Source: Rhodococcus sp. 14-1411-2a
GTDB lineage: Bacteria > Actinomycetota > Actinomycetes > Mycobacteriales > Mycobacteriaceae
Length of the DNA: 64,000 bases
Assembly (NCBI RefSeq): GCF_002259485.1
Contig: NZ_NPGA01000008.1
Span: 62,001 to 126,000 of the forward strand
Direction: 5' to 3'
A program made the position numbers and the translations under genes. The first letter of the stretch is position 1, and the number at the start of each line of letters is the position of its first letter. Below, piece by piece: positions 1 through 9,264 of this stretch. Below the pieces are notes generated by a model, which saw nothing but the letters and a program-made list of their open reading frames with translations, did no database searches and was not told the origin of the DNA.

Positions 1-1433
1 ACGACGCGACCCGACGCGAAGTCACGGCGATCGCGGTCAGCATCGCCAACGAACCGTCGACGCCCATTGCGATCGCATCCGAAAACCCGACGTCACGTCT
101 GCAGCCGGAAACCGAGAAGATCCGTCAGGTCACGGGTGTCGATTTCATCGTCGTCATGGCCCCGGATCGCACCCGTTTCACGCACACCACCGTCGACCTG
201 ATCGGTAAACCGTTCAGCGGCAACATCGATCGCGCGCTACAAGGTGAGACGTTCACCGAGACCTACGTCGGGTCTCTCGGGCCGTCGATCCGTTCGGTCA
301 CCCCGGTCACAAATACAGAAGGTGAGATCGTCGGCCTCGTCTCGGCAGGAGTCACTCGCCAGAAGATCAGTGATCAGTTCTTCCAGGGCCTCCCGCTGAT
401 CATCGGAGTCGTGCTCGCTGCGTTCGTCGTCGCCGCAGCGGGATCGACGCTGCTCAGTCGCCGGCTTCGGCGTCAGACACTGGGGATGGCACCGGCGGAA
501 CTGCGCACGATGTACGAGCATCACGATGCCGTCCTGCACTCGATCGGTGAAGGCTTGTTGGTGTTCGGCCGCAGCGACGAGGCGGAGTTGGTCAACGACG
601 AGGCCCGACGCCTGCTCGATCTGCCGGAGGGCCCGGTCTCGCTCGCGTCGCTGCCGGAGTCGATGCAGCAGATGGACACCGGCATCGTGCGCGGTGAGTT
701 GCATCTGACGAAGGATCGGGTGCTCGTCGTCAATCAGGATCCGGTGATGTGGGAGGGCCGACGCCTGGGCAATGTGCTGACGATTCGCGATCAGACCGAA
801 TTGCGTTCGTTGATGGGTGAATTGGACTCGGTGCGCAGTTTTGCGGAGTCGCTGCGTTCACAGGCGCACGAGTCGGCGAACAGGCTGCACACCGTCATCA
901 CCATGGTCGAGCTCGGCCGGCCGCAGGAGGCCGTCGAGTTCGCCACCGCCGATCTCGAACTCTCGCAGACGCTGATCGACCGCCTGATGAACTCCGTCGG
1001 CGAGCCTGCACTCGCGGCGCTGCTGCTGGGCAAGGTCAGTCAAGCTGCCGAGCAGGGTGTGGAGCTCACCATCACCGACGACACGGCGATGGAGGACGAA
1101 GGAGTGCTGACGGCCCGCGAATTGGTCACGCTGGTAGGCAATCTGATAGACAATGCCATCGATGCCTCGAAAGAATCCGATCAGCCGTGGGTCGAAGTGA
1201 CCGTCCGTGACGCCGACGCCGAACTCGTCGTACGCGTTGCCGACAGTGGTCCCGGAATGCCGCCCGAGACGCTGAAAGCTGCTCTGCGGCGCGGCTACTC
1301 GACCAAGTCCGGCTCACGCGGTCTGGGGCTGGCGCTGGTGGCCCAGGTCATCAACCGCCATCGGGGCACTCTGACGTCGGAAGTGACGTACGGATCTGTC
1401 ATGGTTGCCACCATCCCGGGCTCGACATCGTGA
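1..1433 (+). CDS. CitA/DcuS-type sensor histidine kinase (5' end missing)
   Basis: The reading frame is open from the window edge (first full codon at base 3), so the N-terminus and first membrane helix lie outside. The visible 476 residues hold the end of an extracytoplasmic PAS-like sensor domain (VTGVDFIVV, typical of CitA/DcuS carboxylate sensors), one membrane helix (about bases 385-465), a cytoplasmic PAS domain, a histidine box AHESANRLH at about 870-890, and a HATPase domain with NLIDNAIDAS, DSGPGMPPE and GLGLAL. It should autophosphorylate in response to an external di- or tricarboxylate and pass phosphate to the regulator encoded next, which it overlaps by 4 bases. The ligand is inferred from family only. 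Its target genes are probably upstream of the window, because the downstream genes are convergent and unrelated. Confidence 0.93.
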   Translation, partial: DATRREVTAIAVSIANEPSTPIAIASENPTSRLQPETEKIRQVTGVDFIVVMAPDRTRFTHTTVDLIGKPFSGNIDRALQGETFTETYVGSLGPSIRSVTPVTNTEGEIVGLVSAGVTRQKISDQFFQGLPLIIGVVLAAFVVAAAGSTLLSRRLRRQTLGMAPAELRTMYEHHDAVLHSIGEGLLVFGRSDEAELVNDEARRLLDLPEGPVSLASLPESMQQMDTGIVRGELHLTKDRVLVVNQDPVMWEGRRLGNVLTIRDQTELRSLMGELDSVRSFAESLRSQAHESANRLHTVITMVELGRPQEAVEFATADLELSQTLIDRLMNSVGEPALAALLLGKVSQAAEQGVELTITDDTAMEDEGVLTARELVTLVGNLIDNAIDASKESDQPWVEVTVRDADAELVVRVADSGPGMPPETLKAALRRGYSTKSGSRGLGLALVAQVINRHRGTLTSEVTYGSVMVATIPGSTS

Positions 1434-2104
1434 TCCGGGTACTGATCGTCGACGACGAACCCTTGATCGCCGAGGCCCACAAGACGTACGTCGAGCGCAC
1501 CCCGGGCTTCGAGGTGGCCGGGGTGGTGCACACCGGCGCTTCGGCCATGCGCTTCGCCAGTACCGAGGCCGTCGATCTGGTGTTGCTCGACATCGGGCTG
1601 CCCGATGCGAGCGGCATCGACGTCGCGGCCGCGCTCGGTGGTCTGCGGCCGAGTCCCGACGTCATCGCCATCACCTCCGAGCGGGATCTGTCGGTGGTGC
1701 GTTCGGCGGTGGCACACGGCATCGTGCTGTATCTGCTCAAGCCGTTCACGTTCGCCGCGTTCCGCGACAAGCTCGAGCGCTATCGCGAATTCCATGCCGC
1801 GTTGCCTGCCGGCGAGAACGCGTCGAGTCAACGCGACATCGACCGCGCCATGGCACATCTACGAACAGCCGACGAACGCGTGTCGACGCCCAAAGGCATT
1901 GCTCCACAAACCATGGACGGCATCACCGCCAGCGTCAGAGAAGCCGCTGACGGACTCAACGCATCCGAGGCCGCCAAGGTCGTCGGAGTTTCCCGCGTGA
2001 CCGCGTGGCGGTACCTCGAGCGCCTCGCCGACGACGGCCTGGTCACCCGGCACACCGAATACGGCAGAGCCGGGCGACCGCAGGTCCGTTACGTGTGGCG
2101 TTAG
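1430..2104 (+). CDS. CitB/DcuR-family response regulator
   Basis: This 224-residue protein has an N-terminal receiver domain (LIVDDE acidic pocket, phosphoacceptor Asp54 in LLDIGLPD, conserved Lys in LKPF) and a C-terminal helix-turn-helix region (NASEAAKVVGVSRVTAWRYL) of the CitB/DcuR class. The start overlaps the kinase stop (GTGA), so the pair is translationally coupled. It is the cytoplasmic partner of the preceding kinase and should activate a carboxylate transporter or catabolic operon. A second, paralogous pair lies at 32196-34513. Confidence 0.93.
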   Translation: MIRVLIVDDEPLIAEAHKTYVERTPGFEVAGVVHTGASAMRFASTEAVDLVLLDIGLPDASGIDVAAALGGLRPSPDVIAITSERDLSVVRSAVAHGIVLYLLKPFTFAAFRDKLERYREFHAALPAGENASSQRDIDRAMAHLRTADERVSTPKGIAPQTMDGITASVREAADGLNASEAAKVVGVSRVTAWRYLERLADDGLVTRHTEYGRAGRPQVRYVWR

Positions 2105-2128
2105 AGCGGCTGGCGCCGCATGTGAGCG

Positions 2129-2154
2129 GAAACTCGTAGCAGGCTACGAGTTTC
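2129..2154. terminator. Bidirectional hairpin terminator between convergent genes
   Basis: GAAACTCGTAGC (2129-2140) and GCTACGAGTTTC (2143-2154) form a perfect 12-bp stem with a 2-base loop. It lies between the response regulator stop and the convergent oligopeptidase stop. T-rich ends are present on both strands. The same core recurs at 48188-48215. Confidence 0.75.
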
Positions 2155-4280
2155 TATGCACGTGCGCCGGAGGTGCTCACGATCCACGCGTACTCGAAGG
2201 CCGCTTCTTTCCATTTCTCGTATCGACCGCTGACTCCGCCGTGTCCGGCGCTCATTTCGGTCTTGAGCAGCAGGTCGGAGTCACCCGTCTTCGTTGCTCG
2301 CAGGGCGGCAACCCATTTCGCGGGCTCGACGTACAGAACGCGGGTGTCGTTGATGGACGTGATGGCCAGGATCGACGGGTAGTCCTTGGCCTCGACGTTC
2401 TCGTAGGGGCTGTACGACTTCATGTAGTCGTACACCTCCTTGCTGGCCAACGGGTTTCCCCATTCGTCCCATTCGATGACTGTCAGCGGCAGCGACGGAT
2501 CGAGGATGGAGGTGAGCGGATCGACGAACGGAACGTTGGCGAGAATGCCGTTGAACAGCTCCGGCGCGAGGTTGGCCACCGCCCCCATCAGCAATCCGCC
2601 CGCGCTGCCGCCGTCGGCGACGAGATGCTTCGGCGAGGTGCGTCCGGTGTCGATGAGATGCTGTGCCGCAGCGATGAAGTCGGTGAAGGTGTTCTTCTTC
2701 TTCAGCGTCTTGCCGTTGTCGTACCAGTGCCTGCCCATCTCACCGCCGCCGCGTACGTGGGCGACGACGAAGACGATGCCGCGGTCGAGCAGCGAGAGCC
2801 GGGCGACGGAGAACGACGGATCCATCGAGGCCTCGTACGATCCGTAGCCGTAGAGCAGCGTCGGCGCGGGGCCGTCGGGCACATCCTTGCGTGCGATGAC
2901 CGACAGCGGAATCTGCGTGCCGTCCGGCGCAGTGGCCCATTCGCGGTGCTGAACGTAGTCACCGGCATCGAACTTGCCCAGAACCGGCTGCGATTTACGA
3001 AGCAGCAGTTCACCACTCGCGATGTCGAGGTCGTAGACCTGGCCGGGGGTGATGAACGAGGTGTAGACCATCCGAAGCAACGGCTGATCCCATTCCGGGT
3101 TGGAGCCGGCTCCGACGGAGTACAGCTCCTCGTCGAATTCGAGCTCGCGGTACTCGCCGTATCCCTGATCGGTCAGCGGCCAGATCGCCATGCGGGTCAA
3201 GGCTTCTCGCCGGTAGGTGAAGATCAGGTGGCCGGCGAACGCGTCGATGTCCTCGACGCGGACGTCGTCGCGATGCGGAACGAGGATGCGCTGATCGAGT
3301 GGGTCCGAGACCGGAGCCTCGGCGAGCAGGAAGTTCTCGGCCTTCTCCCCCTCGGTGCCCCAACCGTTGACCGAGCCGTTGTGGGTGATGAGGAATCGAT
3401 CCTCACCGGCCACGACGGCATGTTCGATGCTGTATTCGACGCCGTCCGTGCGGGGCAGTACGACGCGGAACTCGCCCTCGGGATCGGTGGACTCCAGCAC
3501 GAGGCATTCGGAGGTGATCTTCGAGCCGACCCAGATCATCAGGTACTTCTCGCTGCGGGTGGAACCGAAGCCCACCCAGTAGCTTTCGTCGGGTTCGTGG
3601 AAGACCTTGACGTCCCCGGACTTGCCGAGGGTGTGTCGCCAGACGGTGTCGGGACGCCAGGATTCGTCGACCGTCAGGTAGAACACGTGCGTGGCGTCGG
3701 CAGTCCAGGTGGCCCCGGGCGCGACGTTCTCGATGGTGTCGGCGAGCAGCTCGCCGGTCTCCAGGTTCTTGAAGCGCAGCGTGTAACGCTCGTCGCCCTC
3801 GGTATCGGTCGAGTATGCCAGCAGCGTGCCGTCGAGGCTGATCGAGAACGCGCCGAGGGAGAAGAAGTCGTGACCCTCCGCTTCGACATTCGCGTCGAGC
3901 AGGACCTGCTCACCGGGAACGTCCACGTCGAACGACAGCGTGGGCGGGGTCCAGTCGTCGGGAGAGTCGACGGGGCAACGGCATTGGAGACCGTACGACT
4001 TCCCCTCGACGGTGCGCGAGTAGTACCACCACTGCCCCATGCGCGTCGGCACGGACAGATCGGTCTCCTGGGTCCGCGACTTGATCTCGTCGAAGATCTT
4101 GCCCCGCAACGATTCCAGGCCGGCGGTCTGCTGCTCGGTGTAGGCGTTCTCGGCTTCGAGGTAGGCGATCACCTCGGGATCTTCCTTGGCGCGCAACCAT
4201 TCGTAGTTGTCGATGAAGGTGTCGCCGTGATGGGTGCGCTCGAGTGGCACCTTCTTGGCAATGGGTGGGGTGATCGTCAT
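2154..4280 (-). CDS. ptrB: Oligopeptidase B (S9 prolyl-oligopeptidase family)
   Basis: This 708-residue cytoplasmic serine peptidase has an N-terminal beta-propeller and a C-terminal alpha/beta-hydrolase domain. The nucleophile is in GGSAGG (about Ser557), followed by the Asp of SINDTRV (about 643) and the His of SAGHGG (about 679), the S9A triad. Oligopeptidase B cleaves short peptides after basic residues. I chose the ATG at 4280, which overlaps the purC stop (ATGA); an in-frame ATG at 4292 would lie inside purC. It is probably co-transcribed with purC, although the two functions are unrelated. Confidence 0.93.
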   Translation of the reverse strand: MTITPPIAKKVPLERTHHGDTFIDNYEWLRAKEDPEVIAYLEAENAYTEQQTAGLESLRGKIFDEIKSRTQETDLSVPTRMGQWWYYSRTVEGKSYGLQCRCPVDSPDDWTPPTLSFDVDVPGEQVLLDANVEAEGHDFFSLGAFSISLDGTLLAYSTDTEGDERYTLRFKNLETGELLADTIENVAPGATWTADATHVFYLTVDESWRPDTVWRHTLGKSGDVKVFHEPDESYWVGFGSTRSEKYLMIWVGSKITSECLVLESTDPEGEFRVVLPRTDGVEYSIEHAVVAGEDRFLITHNGSVNGWGTEGEKAENFLLAEAPVSDPLDQRILVPHRDDVRVEDIDAFAGHLIFTYRREALTRMAIWPLTDQGYGEYRELEFDEELYSVGAGSNPEWDQPLLRMVYTSFITPGQVYDLDIASGELLLRKSQPVLGKFDAGDYVQHREWATAPDGTQIPLSVIARKDVPDGPAPTLLYGYGSYEASMDPSFSVARLSLLDRGIVFVVAHVRGGGEMGRHWYDNGKTLKKKNTFTDFIAAAQHLIDTGRTSPKHLVADGGSAGGLLMGAVANLAPELFNGILANVPFVDPLTSILDPSLPLTVIEWDEWGNPLASKEVYDYMKSYSPYENVEAKDYPSILAITSINDTRVLYVEPAKWVAALRATKTGDSDLLLKTEMSAGHGGVSGRYEKWKEAAFEYAWIVSTSGARA

Positions 4281-5161
4281 GGCGTGACCCAATCGTCGAA
4301 GTTCAGGCCCGAGATGCGCTCGTAGGCCTCGATGTAGCGGCTGCGGGTTGCGGCGACGATGTCGTCCGGCAACGGAGGTGGCGGGGTGTCGGATGAGCGG
4401 TCCCAGCCGGATTCGCCCGTCAACCAGTCGCGGACGAACTGCTTGTCGAAGCTGGGCTGGACGCGACCTTCCTCGTACGAATCGGCAGGCCAGTAACGCG
4501 ACGAATCGGGAGTGAGAACTTCGTCGGCCAGGACGAGGTTGCCGTCGGCGTCGGTGCCGAACTCGAACTTGGTGTCCGCGAGAATGATTCCGCGTTCCAG
4601 AGCGAAGTTGGCTGCCCGCGTGTAGATCTCGATGGTGTCCTCGCGCAACTTGAACGCCAGCTCGGCTCCGACCAGGTCGACGACCTGCTCGAAGGTGATG
4701 TTCTCGTCGTGGTCACCGATCTCGGCCTTGGACGCGGGAGTGAAGATCGCTTGGTCGAGTTTGCTGGATTCGATCAATCCCGGCGGTAGCTGCACACCGC
4801 ACACCGCTCCGGTCGCGTTGTAGTCCGCCAACCCGGATCCGGTGAGATAGCCGCGGGCCACACACTCGACCGGCACCATGCTCAGCTTCTTCACCACCAG
4901 GGCACGGCCGAGCAGTTCGGCGGGGATGCGTTCGTCGAGCGGGTCACCGGCCAGGTGATTGACGCCGCCGAGTTCCTCGAAGAAGAACACGCTCATCGCC
5001 GTCAACACGCGTCCCTTGTCCGGAATCGGGGTGTCGAGGATGTGGTCGTAGGCCGAGATTCGGTCGCTCGCGACGAGCAACAGATGCGCGTCGTCGATCG
5101 TGTACAGATCGCGGACCTTGCCGCCGGCCAGATGCTCGTAGCTACTCAGTGATGGTCGCAC
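4277..5161 (-). CDS. purC: SAICAR synthetase (phosphoribosylaminoimidazole-succinocarboxamide synthase)
   Basis: PurC joins CAIR and aspartate with ATP in de novo purine synthesis. The protein shows the family N-terminus GGKVRDLY and the SDRISAYDH motif, and at 294 residues it is normal length. I prefer the GTG at 5161, which gives an N-terminus starting RPSLSSYEH, close to mycobacterial PurC. A GTG at 5173 would add four residues (298 in all). It overlaps ptrB by 4 bases at its 3' end and is divergent from the MFS gene at 5224. purB (19625-21043) and purD (25036-26286) lie nearby. Confidence 0.96.
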   Translation of the reverse strand: MRPSLSSYEHLAGGKVRDLYTIDDAHLLLVASDRISAYDHILDTPIPDKGRVLTAMSVFFFEELGGVNHLAGDPLDERIPAELLGRALVVKKLSMVPVECVARGYLTGSGLADYNATGAVCGVQLPPGLIESSKLDQAIFTPASKAEIGDHDENITFEQVVDLVGAELAFKLREDTIEIYTRAANFALERGIILADTKFEFGTDADGNLVLADEVLTPDSSRYWPADSYEEGRVQPSFDKQFVRDWLTGESGWDRSSDTPPPPLPDDIVAATRSRYIEAYERISGLNFDDWVTP

Positions 5162-5223
5162 GATGTTCAACACTATCTGGGCCGGTGGCCGCGGGGGTGC
5201 CGGCAGGCATCAGACTGGTAGCC

Positions 5224-6636
5224 GTGGCAACGAACAACTCGACATCGGAAGTCGGATTCCGCTCCGAACGCGGGCCGATACTGATTGCGTTGATGCTCAG
5301 CACGTCGCTGGTAGCCCTGGACGCGACCATCATCGCCACGGCGGTGCTGTCCATCGTCGACGACCTGGGCGGCTTCACGCAGTTTCCGTGGCTGTTCTCC
5401 ATCTATCTTCTGGCACAGGCAGTATCGGTGCCGCTGTACGGAAAACTGGCCGACCTGTTCGGCCGCAAGAAGATCATGCTGTTCGGCATCGCGGTGTTTC
5501 TGCTCGGCTCGATACTCTGCGGCCTGGCCTGGAGCATGCCCGCCCTGATCGCCTTCCGAGCAGTTCAGGGTCTCGGCGCGGGTGCCGTGCAGCCCATGGG
5601 CATCACCATCGCCGGCGATATCTACACGCTGGCCGAGCGCGCCAAGGTGCAGGGCTACCTGGCCAGCGTATGGGCGATGTCCTCGGTGCTCGGGCCCGCG
5701 CTCGGCGGAATTTTCTCCGAATACCTGTCGTGGCGCTGGATCTTCTTCGTCAACATTCCGTTGTGCGCGCTGGCCGCGGGGATGCTGTGGCGCAAGTTCG
5801 ACGAGGGAGCCGTGGAACGCACCAGGCCCAAGATCGACTACCTCGGTGCCGTGCTGCTGACGGTGGGCGCAGCCCTGGTGCTGCTGGGACTGCTCGAGGG
5901 CGGACAGTCCTGGGCATGGAACTCCCCCGTCAGCATCGCCATCTTCGCCGCCGGAGTCTCCTTGCTCGCCGCTTTCGCAGTGGTTCAGACCAGGGTCGAG
6001 GAGCCGATCCTGCCGCTATGGGTGTTCACCCGTCGTGTCCTGGTGGTCAGCAGTTTCATCTCGCTGCTCGTCGGTGCGTTGATCCTCGGCCTGACGTCCT
6101 ACGTTCCGACGTTCGTGCAGGGCGTGCTCGGCACCGGCGCGATCGTCGCCGGCTTCGCGCTGTCGACCCTCACGCTCGGCTGGCCCATCGCGGCATCACT
6201 CTCCGGGCGGGTGTACCTCCGGTTCGGTTTCCGCACCACAGCACTGATCGGTGCCTCCATCGCGGTCGTCGGAGCGGCATTCGCCACCGGCCTCGGTGCC
6301 GGTTCACAGGTGTGGCAGGTGGGTGCGGTGTGCTTCGTCATAGGCCTCGGTATGGGCCTGATCGCCAGCCCCACCCTCATCGCCGCCCAGTCGAGCGTCG
6401 AATGGTCCGAGCGCGGCGTCGCCACCTCGACCAACATGTTCGCCCGCTCCATCGGCAGTGCAGTCGGGGTCGCGGTGTTCGGTGCCATCGTCAACTCACG
6501 CATCTCCGACGATCCGAGCCCCGAACAACTGTCCGACGCCATCCATCCGGTCTTTCTGGGTGTCCTGGCGGCGGCAGCGGTGATGGCCGTCGCGGCACTG
6601 TTCATGCCCAAACGTGCGAAGGAACCGACCCGATAG
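5224..6636 (+). CDS. MFS drug:H+ antiporter (DHA2-type)
   Basis: This hydrophobic protein of about 470 residues has many membrane helices, the MFS motif A GKLADLFGRKK after helix 2, and a DHA2/EmrB-like N-terminus (LDATIIATAVLSIVDDLGG). It should export a hydrophobic compound using the proton gradient. The GTG at 5224 (MATNNS) gives a normal short cytoplasmic N-terminus. An upstream in-frame start at 5149 would overlap the start of divergent purC. The stop is 3 bases from the convergent ABC ATPase stop. The substrate cannot be predicted. Confidence 0.88.
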   Translation: MATNNSTSEVGFRSERGPILIALMLSTSLVALDATIIATAVLSIVDDLGGFTQFPWLFSIYLLAQAVSVPLYGKLADLFGRKKIMLFGIAVFLLGSILCGLAWSMPALIAFRAVQGLGAGAVQPMGITIAGDIYTLAERAKVQGYLASVWAMSSVLGPALGGIFSEYLSWRWIFFVNIPLCALAAGMLWRKFDEGAVERTRPKIDYLGAVLLTVGAALVLLGLLEGGQSWAWNSPVSIAIFAAGVSLLAAFAVVQTRVEEPILPLWVFTRRVLVVSSFISLLVGALILGLTSYVPTFVQGVLGTGAIVAGFALSTLTLGWPIAASLSGRVYLRFGFRTTALIGASIAVVGAAFATGLGAGSQVWQVGAVCFVIGLGMGLIASPTLIAAQSSVEWSERGVATSTNMFARSIGSAVGVAVFGAIVNSRISDDPSPEQLSDAIHPVFLGVLAAAAVMAVAALFMPKRAKEPTR

Positions 6637-6639
6637 CTC

Positions 6640-7695
6640 TCAACTCACCTGACGCGGAAACCAGTGCACCGGAGACGTCACGGACACCTCGACGGCGGTA
6701 CCGGGGGCAAATCGGTCGGCGGTTCGGGCGATGGCCCGAAGCCGCAGCCCGGTGTCGTAGTGCCGCAGAGTGACCGAGGATTCGGGGCCGGTGAAGAACT
6801 CGTGTTCGACGAAAAATGCGCCGTCCTTGCGTTCCGAGACCACCAATTGCTCGGGCCTGAGCAACGCCTGCCCGTTTCCCGTTGCTCGGGTGGTGGACTC
6901 GAGACGGCCGAGGACGGTGTCGACGTGGCCACCCCGCGCTACGGCGTCGACGAAGTAGGCGTCGCCCACGAACCGCGCGACGGCGGGTGTGGCGGGCCGC
7001 TCGTAGACCTCCCGCGGTGTGTCGATCTGGGCGCAGCGACCACCCAGCAGCACGGCCACCCGATCGGCTGTTCCGAGTGCCTCGGCCCGGTCGTGGGTGA
7101 CGAGGATCGACGCGGTCTTGCTGGACTGCAACAACTCTCGAACGTCCTGTCGAATGGAGGTACGCAGCCCCGCGTCGAGCGCGGCGAACGGCTCGTCCAT
7201 CAACACCACCGACGGAGCCGGTGCCAGCGCACGCGCCAACGCGATGCGCTGCTGCTGACCGCCCGAGAGTTCGCTGGGCTTCACCCCACCGGAATCGGGT
7301 AGTCCGACGAGTTCGAGCATCTCGTCGACGCGTCGTGCGCGCTCGTCGCGACCGGACAGGTAGGGCCGCAGAAACCCTGCACGCAAACCGAATTCGATGT
7401 TCCTTCGTACCGTCAGGTGTGGAAACAGTCCACCTTCCTGTGGCATCAGGCCTATGCCCCGCTTCTCCGGTGGCACCTGAATCTGCCCCGCCACCGAGAT
7501 GTCCCGTCCGTCGGAGGTGATCCGGCCCGCGTCGATGCGGTGCAGTCCCGCGATCGATCGCAACAGGGTCGTCTTGCCGCAGCCGGAAGGGCCGAGGACG
7601 GCAAGCATTTCGCCGTCACCGAGGTCGAGATCGATACCGTGCAGCACCGCCGTACTGCCGTACGAGGCGACGAGACCGGAAATCACCATGCTCAT
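6640..7695 (-). CDS. Iron(III)/spermidine-type ABC importer ATPase (FbpC-like)
   Basis: This 351-residue ATPase has Walker A GPSGCGKTT (about residues 35-43), the signature LSGGQQQRIALARAL, Walker B VLMDEPFAALD and the switch histidine in VTHDRAEAL. A C-terminal TOBE-like regulatory region follows. It powers the permease encoded just upstream. The ATG at 7695 overlaps the permease stop (ATGA); longer in-frame starts would run into the permease gene. It is the last gene of the operon. The iron(III) assignment rests on the binding protein. Confidence 0.92.
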   Translation of the reverse strand: MSMVISGLVASYGSTAVLHGIDLDLGDGEMLAVLGPSGCGKTTLLRSIAGLHRIDAGRITSDGRDISVAGQIQVPPEKRGIGLMPQEGGLFPHLTVRRNIEFGLRAGFLRPYLSGRDERARRVDEMLELVGLPDSGGVKPSELSGGQQQRIALARALAPAPSVVLMDEPFAALDAGLRTSIRQDVRELLQSSKTASILVTHDRAEALGTADRVAVLLGGRCAQIDTPREVYERPATPAVARFVGDAYFVDAVARGGHVDTVLGRLESTTRATGNGQALLRPEQLVVSERKDGAFFVEHEFFTGPESSVTLRHYDTGLRLRAIARTADRFAPGTAVEVSVTSPVHWFPRQVS

Positions 7696-9260
7696 GGCAG
7701 TGCTACTCGCTTCCGCGTCGTGCGTCCCAACGCTCGTGTCAGAACGACCGTCGGGACCACCGAGATCAGGATCAGGGCCAGGGCGTAGGGAGCAGCCTCG
7801 CCGTATCGGAACGCCTCGGTGGTGGACCACAGCGTGGTCGCGAGCGTGTCTACTCCCCGCGGCCGCAGCATCAACGTCGCAGGCAGTTCCTTGGCGACGG
7901 TCAGAAAGACCAGAGCGGCCCCGGCGGCGATGCCGGGCGCGGCGATAGGGATCGTCACGCGAAGATCGGTACGCAGCCGGCCCGCGCCGAGGGTTCGTGA
8001 AACATCCTCGAGGACAACGGGAGTGGCGTCGACGACAGCTCTGGTGCTACCTACGGCCAACGGCAGGAACAGCACCACGTAGGCCAGTACCAGCAGAACG
8101 GCCGTCTGATAGAACGACGGCAGGAACCGGATTCCGAGAAAGACCGTTGCGAGTCCGACGGTGATTCCCGGCAGCCCGTGCGCGATGTAGGTGGACAGCT
8201 CGGCACCGCGAGCGGCGCTCGACGTGGATCGGGCCGCGAACAGCGCGACCGGCAACGCGAGCACGGCCACCACCACCGCGGCGGTCGCGGAGTACTGGAC
8301 GGTCTTGGCGGTGACGGCCAGCACGTCCACCCAGTCGACGGTGAAGCGCAGCGATCGACTCAGCCACCGCGCCAGGGCCAGAATCGGTACCAGCACCGAA
8401 ACACCGAGGGCAGCAACGACTACGGCCAGAGCAGGCACGCGCCACCGGCCCAGAACGACAGGCTCGGCCATCCGGTCGGTTCCCGATCCCACCCTCGCCG
8501 TGGCACCGCGTCGGGCACGCCGTTCGAGGAGCGTGAGCACCAACGCACCCACCACGAGGACCAGCCCGAGAACAGCGGCCGCGGTGCGATCGAGTCCCCC
8601 GCGGTACGCACTGTAGATACCGAGTGTGAACGCGTCGTATCGCATCAGAGCCACCGCTCCGAAATCACTGATGGTGTACAGCGCGACCAGCAGTGCGCCC
8701 GCTGCCGCGGCCGGAACGACGCGACGGCACTCGACGGTCAGCGCCGTGCGCACTGCGCCTCGACCGAGGGTTCGCGAGACCTCGGCCAACGAGGGGTCCG
8801 CGGTGGCGAACGCCGCGGACACCGGCAGCATCACCAGCGGGAAGCAGGACAACGTGAGCACGAGAGCTGCACCGGAAAAGCCTGCCAACGAGGGGAATTC
8901 GGCGATCCACAGGTACCCCGAGACGTAGGACGGGATGGCGAGTGGAGCTGCGAGGACCATGGCGAAGAAGCGTCGCCCCGGCAGATCGGTACGGACGGTC
9001 AGCCACGCCAGCAGCGTCCCGACCACGACCGACGCGAGGAGCACGGTGATCGTCAGTGTTGCCGTACGAATGGCGAGGTCGAGTGTGCGCTGCCGCAGGA
9101 GCAGTCGCAGCACCTTCTCGGTTCCGCCGTCGAACGCTCGAACGAACAGGTAGACCAGGGGTGTCAGCGTCAGCGCTCCCACGCACAACGCGGCCGTCCC
9201 GAGAACGGGACGACCGCCGAAGTGGTGCCGCCGAAGCGGCTGAAGTGCAGACGCGAGCAC
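7692..9260 (-). CDS. Iron(III) ABC importer permease, fused two-domain (FbpB-like)
   Basis: About 522 residues with roughly 12 membrane helices carry two binding-protein-dependent transport domains in tandem. Each has an EAA-like loop (EVSRTLGRGAVRTALTVE and EDVSRTLGAGRLRTDLRVT) that docks the ATPase. Fused permeases of this kind are typical of FbpB/ThiP systems. The GTG at 9260 lies 4 bases after the binding-protein stop. Longer in-frame starts up to 9509 would sit inside the binding-protein gene and encode low-complexity Ser/Arg/Pro sequence, so I rejected them. Confidence 0.92.
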   Translation of the reverse strand: MLASALQPLRRHHFGGRPVLGTAALCVGALTLTPLVYLFVRAFDGGTEKVLRLLLRQRTLDLAIRTATLTITVLLASVVVGTLLAWLTVRTDLPGRRFFAMVLAAPLAIPSYVSGYLWIAEFPSLAGFSGAALVLTLSCFPLVMLPVSAAFATADPSLAEVSRTLGRGAVRTALTVECRRVVPAAAAGALLVALYTISDFGAVALMRYDAFTLGIYSAYRGGLDRTAAAVLGLVLVVGALVLTLLERRARRGATARVGSGTDRMAEPVVLGRWRVPALAVVVAALGVSVLVPILALARWLSRSLRFTVDWVDVLAVTAKTVQYSATAAVVVAVLALPVALFAARSTSSAARGAELSTYIAHGLPGITVGLATVFLGIRFLPSFYQTAVLLVLAYVVLFLPLAVGSTRAVVDATPVVLEDVSRTLGAGRLRTDLRVTIPIAAPGIAAGAALVFLTVAKELPATLMLRPRGVDTLATTLWSTTEAFRYGEAAPYALALILISVVPTVVLTRALGRTTRKRVALP

Positions 9261-9264
9261 CCGA

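Noticed and set aside
2241-4325. Long plus-strand open frame opposite oligopeptidase B
   Set aside because: It is the complement of a clear S9 peptidase gene in high-GC DNA, with a Val/Gly/Asp/Arg-rich composition and no domain.
7696-7830. N-terminal extension of the FbpC-like ATPase
   Set aside because: The extension lies inside the permease gene and reads as low-complexity sequence; the ATGA overlap start at 7695 fits the operon.
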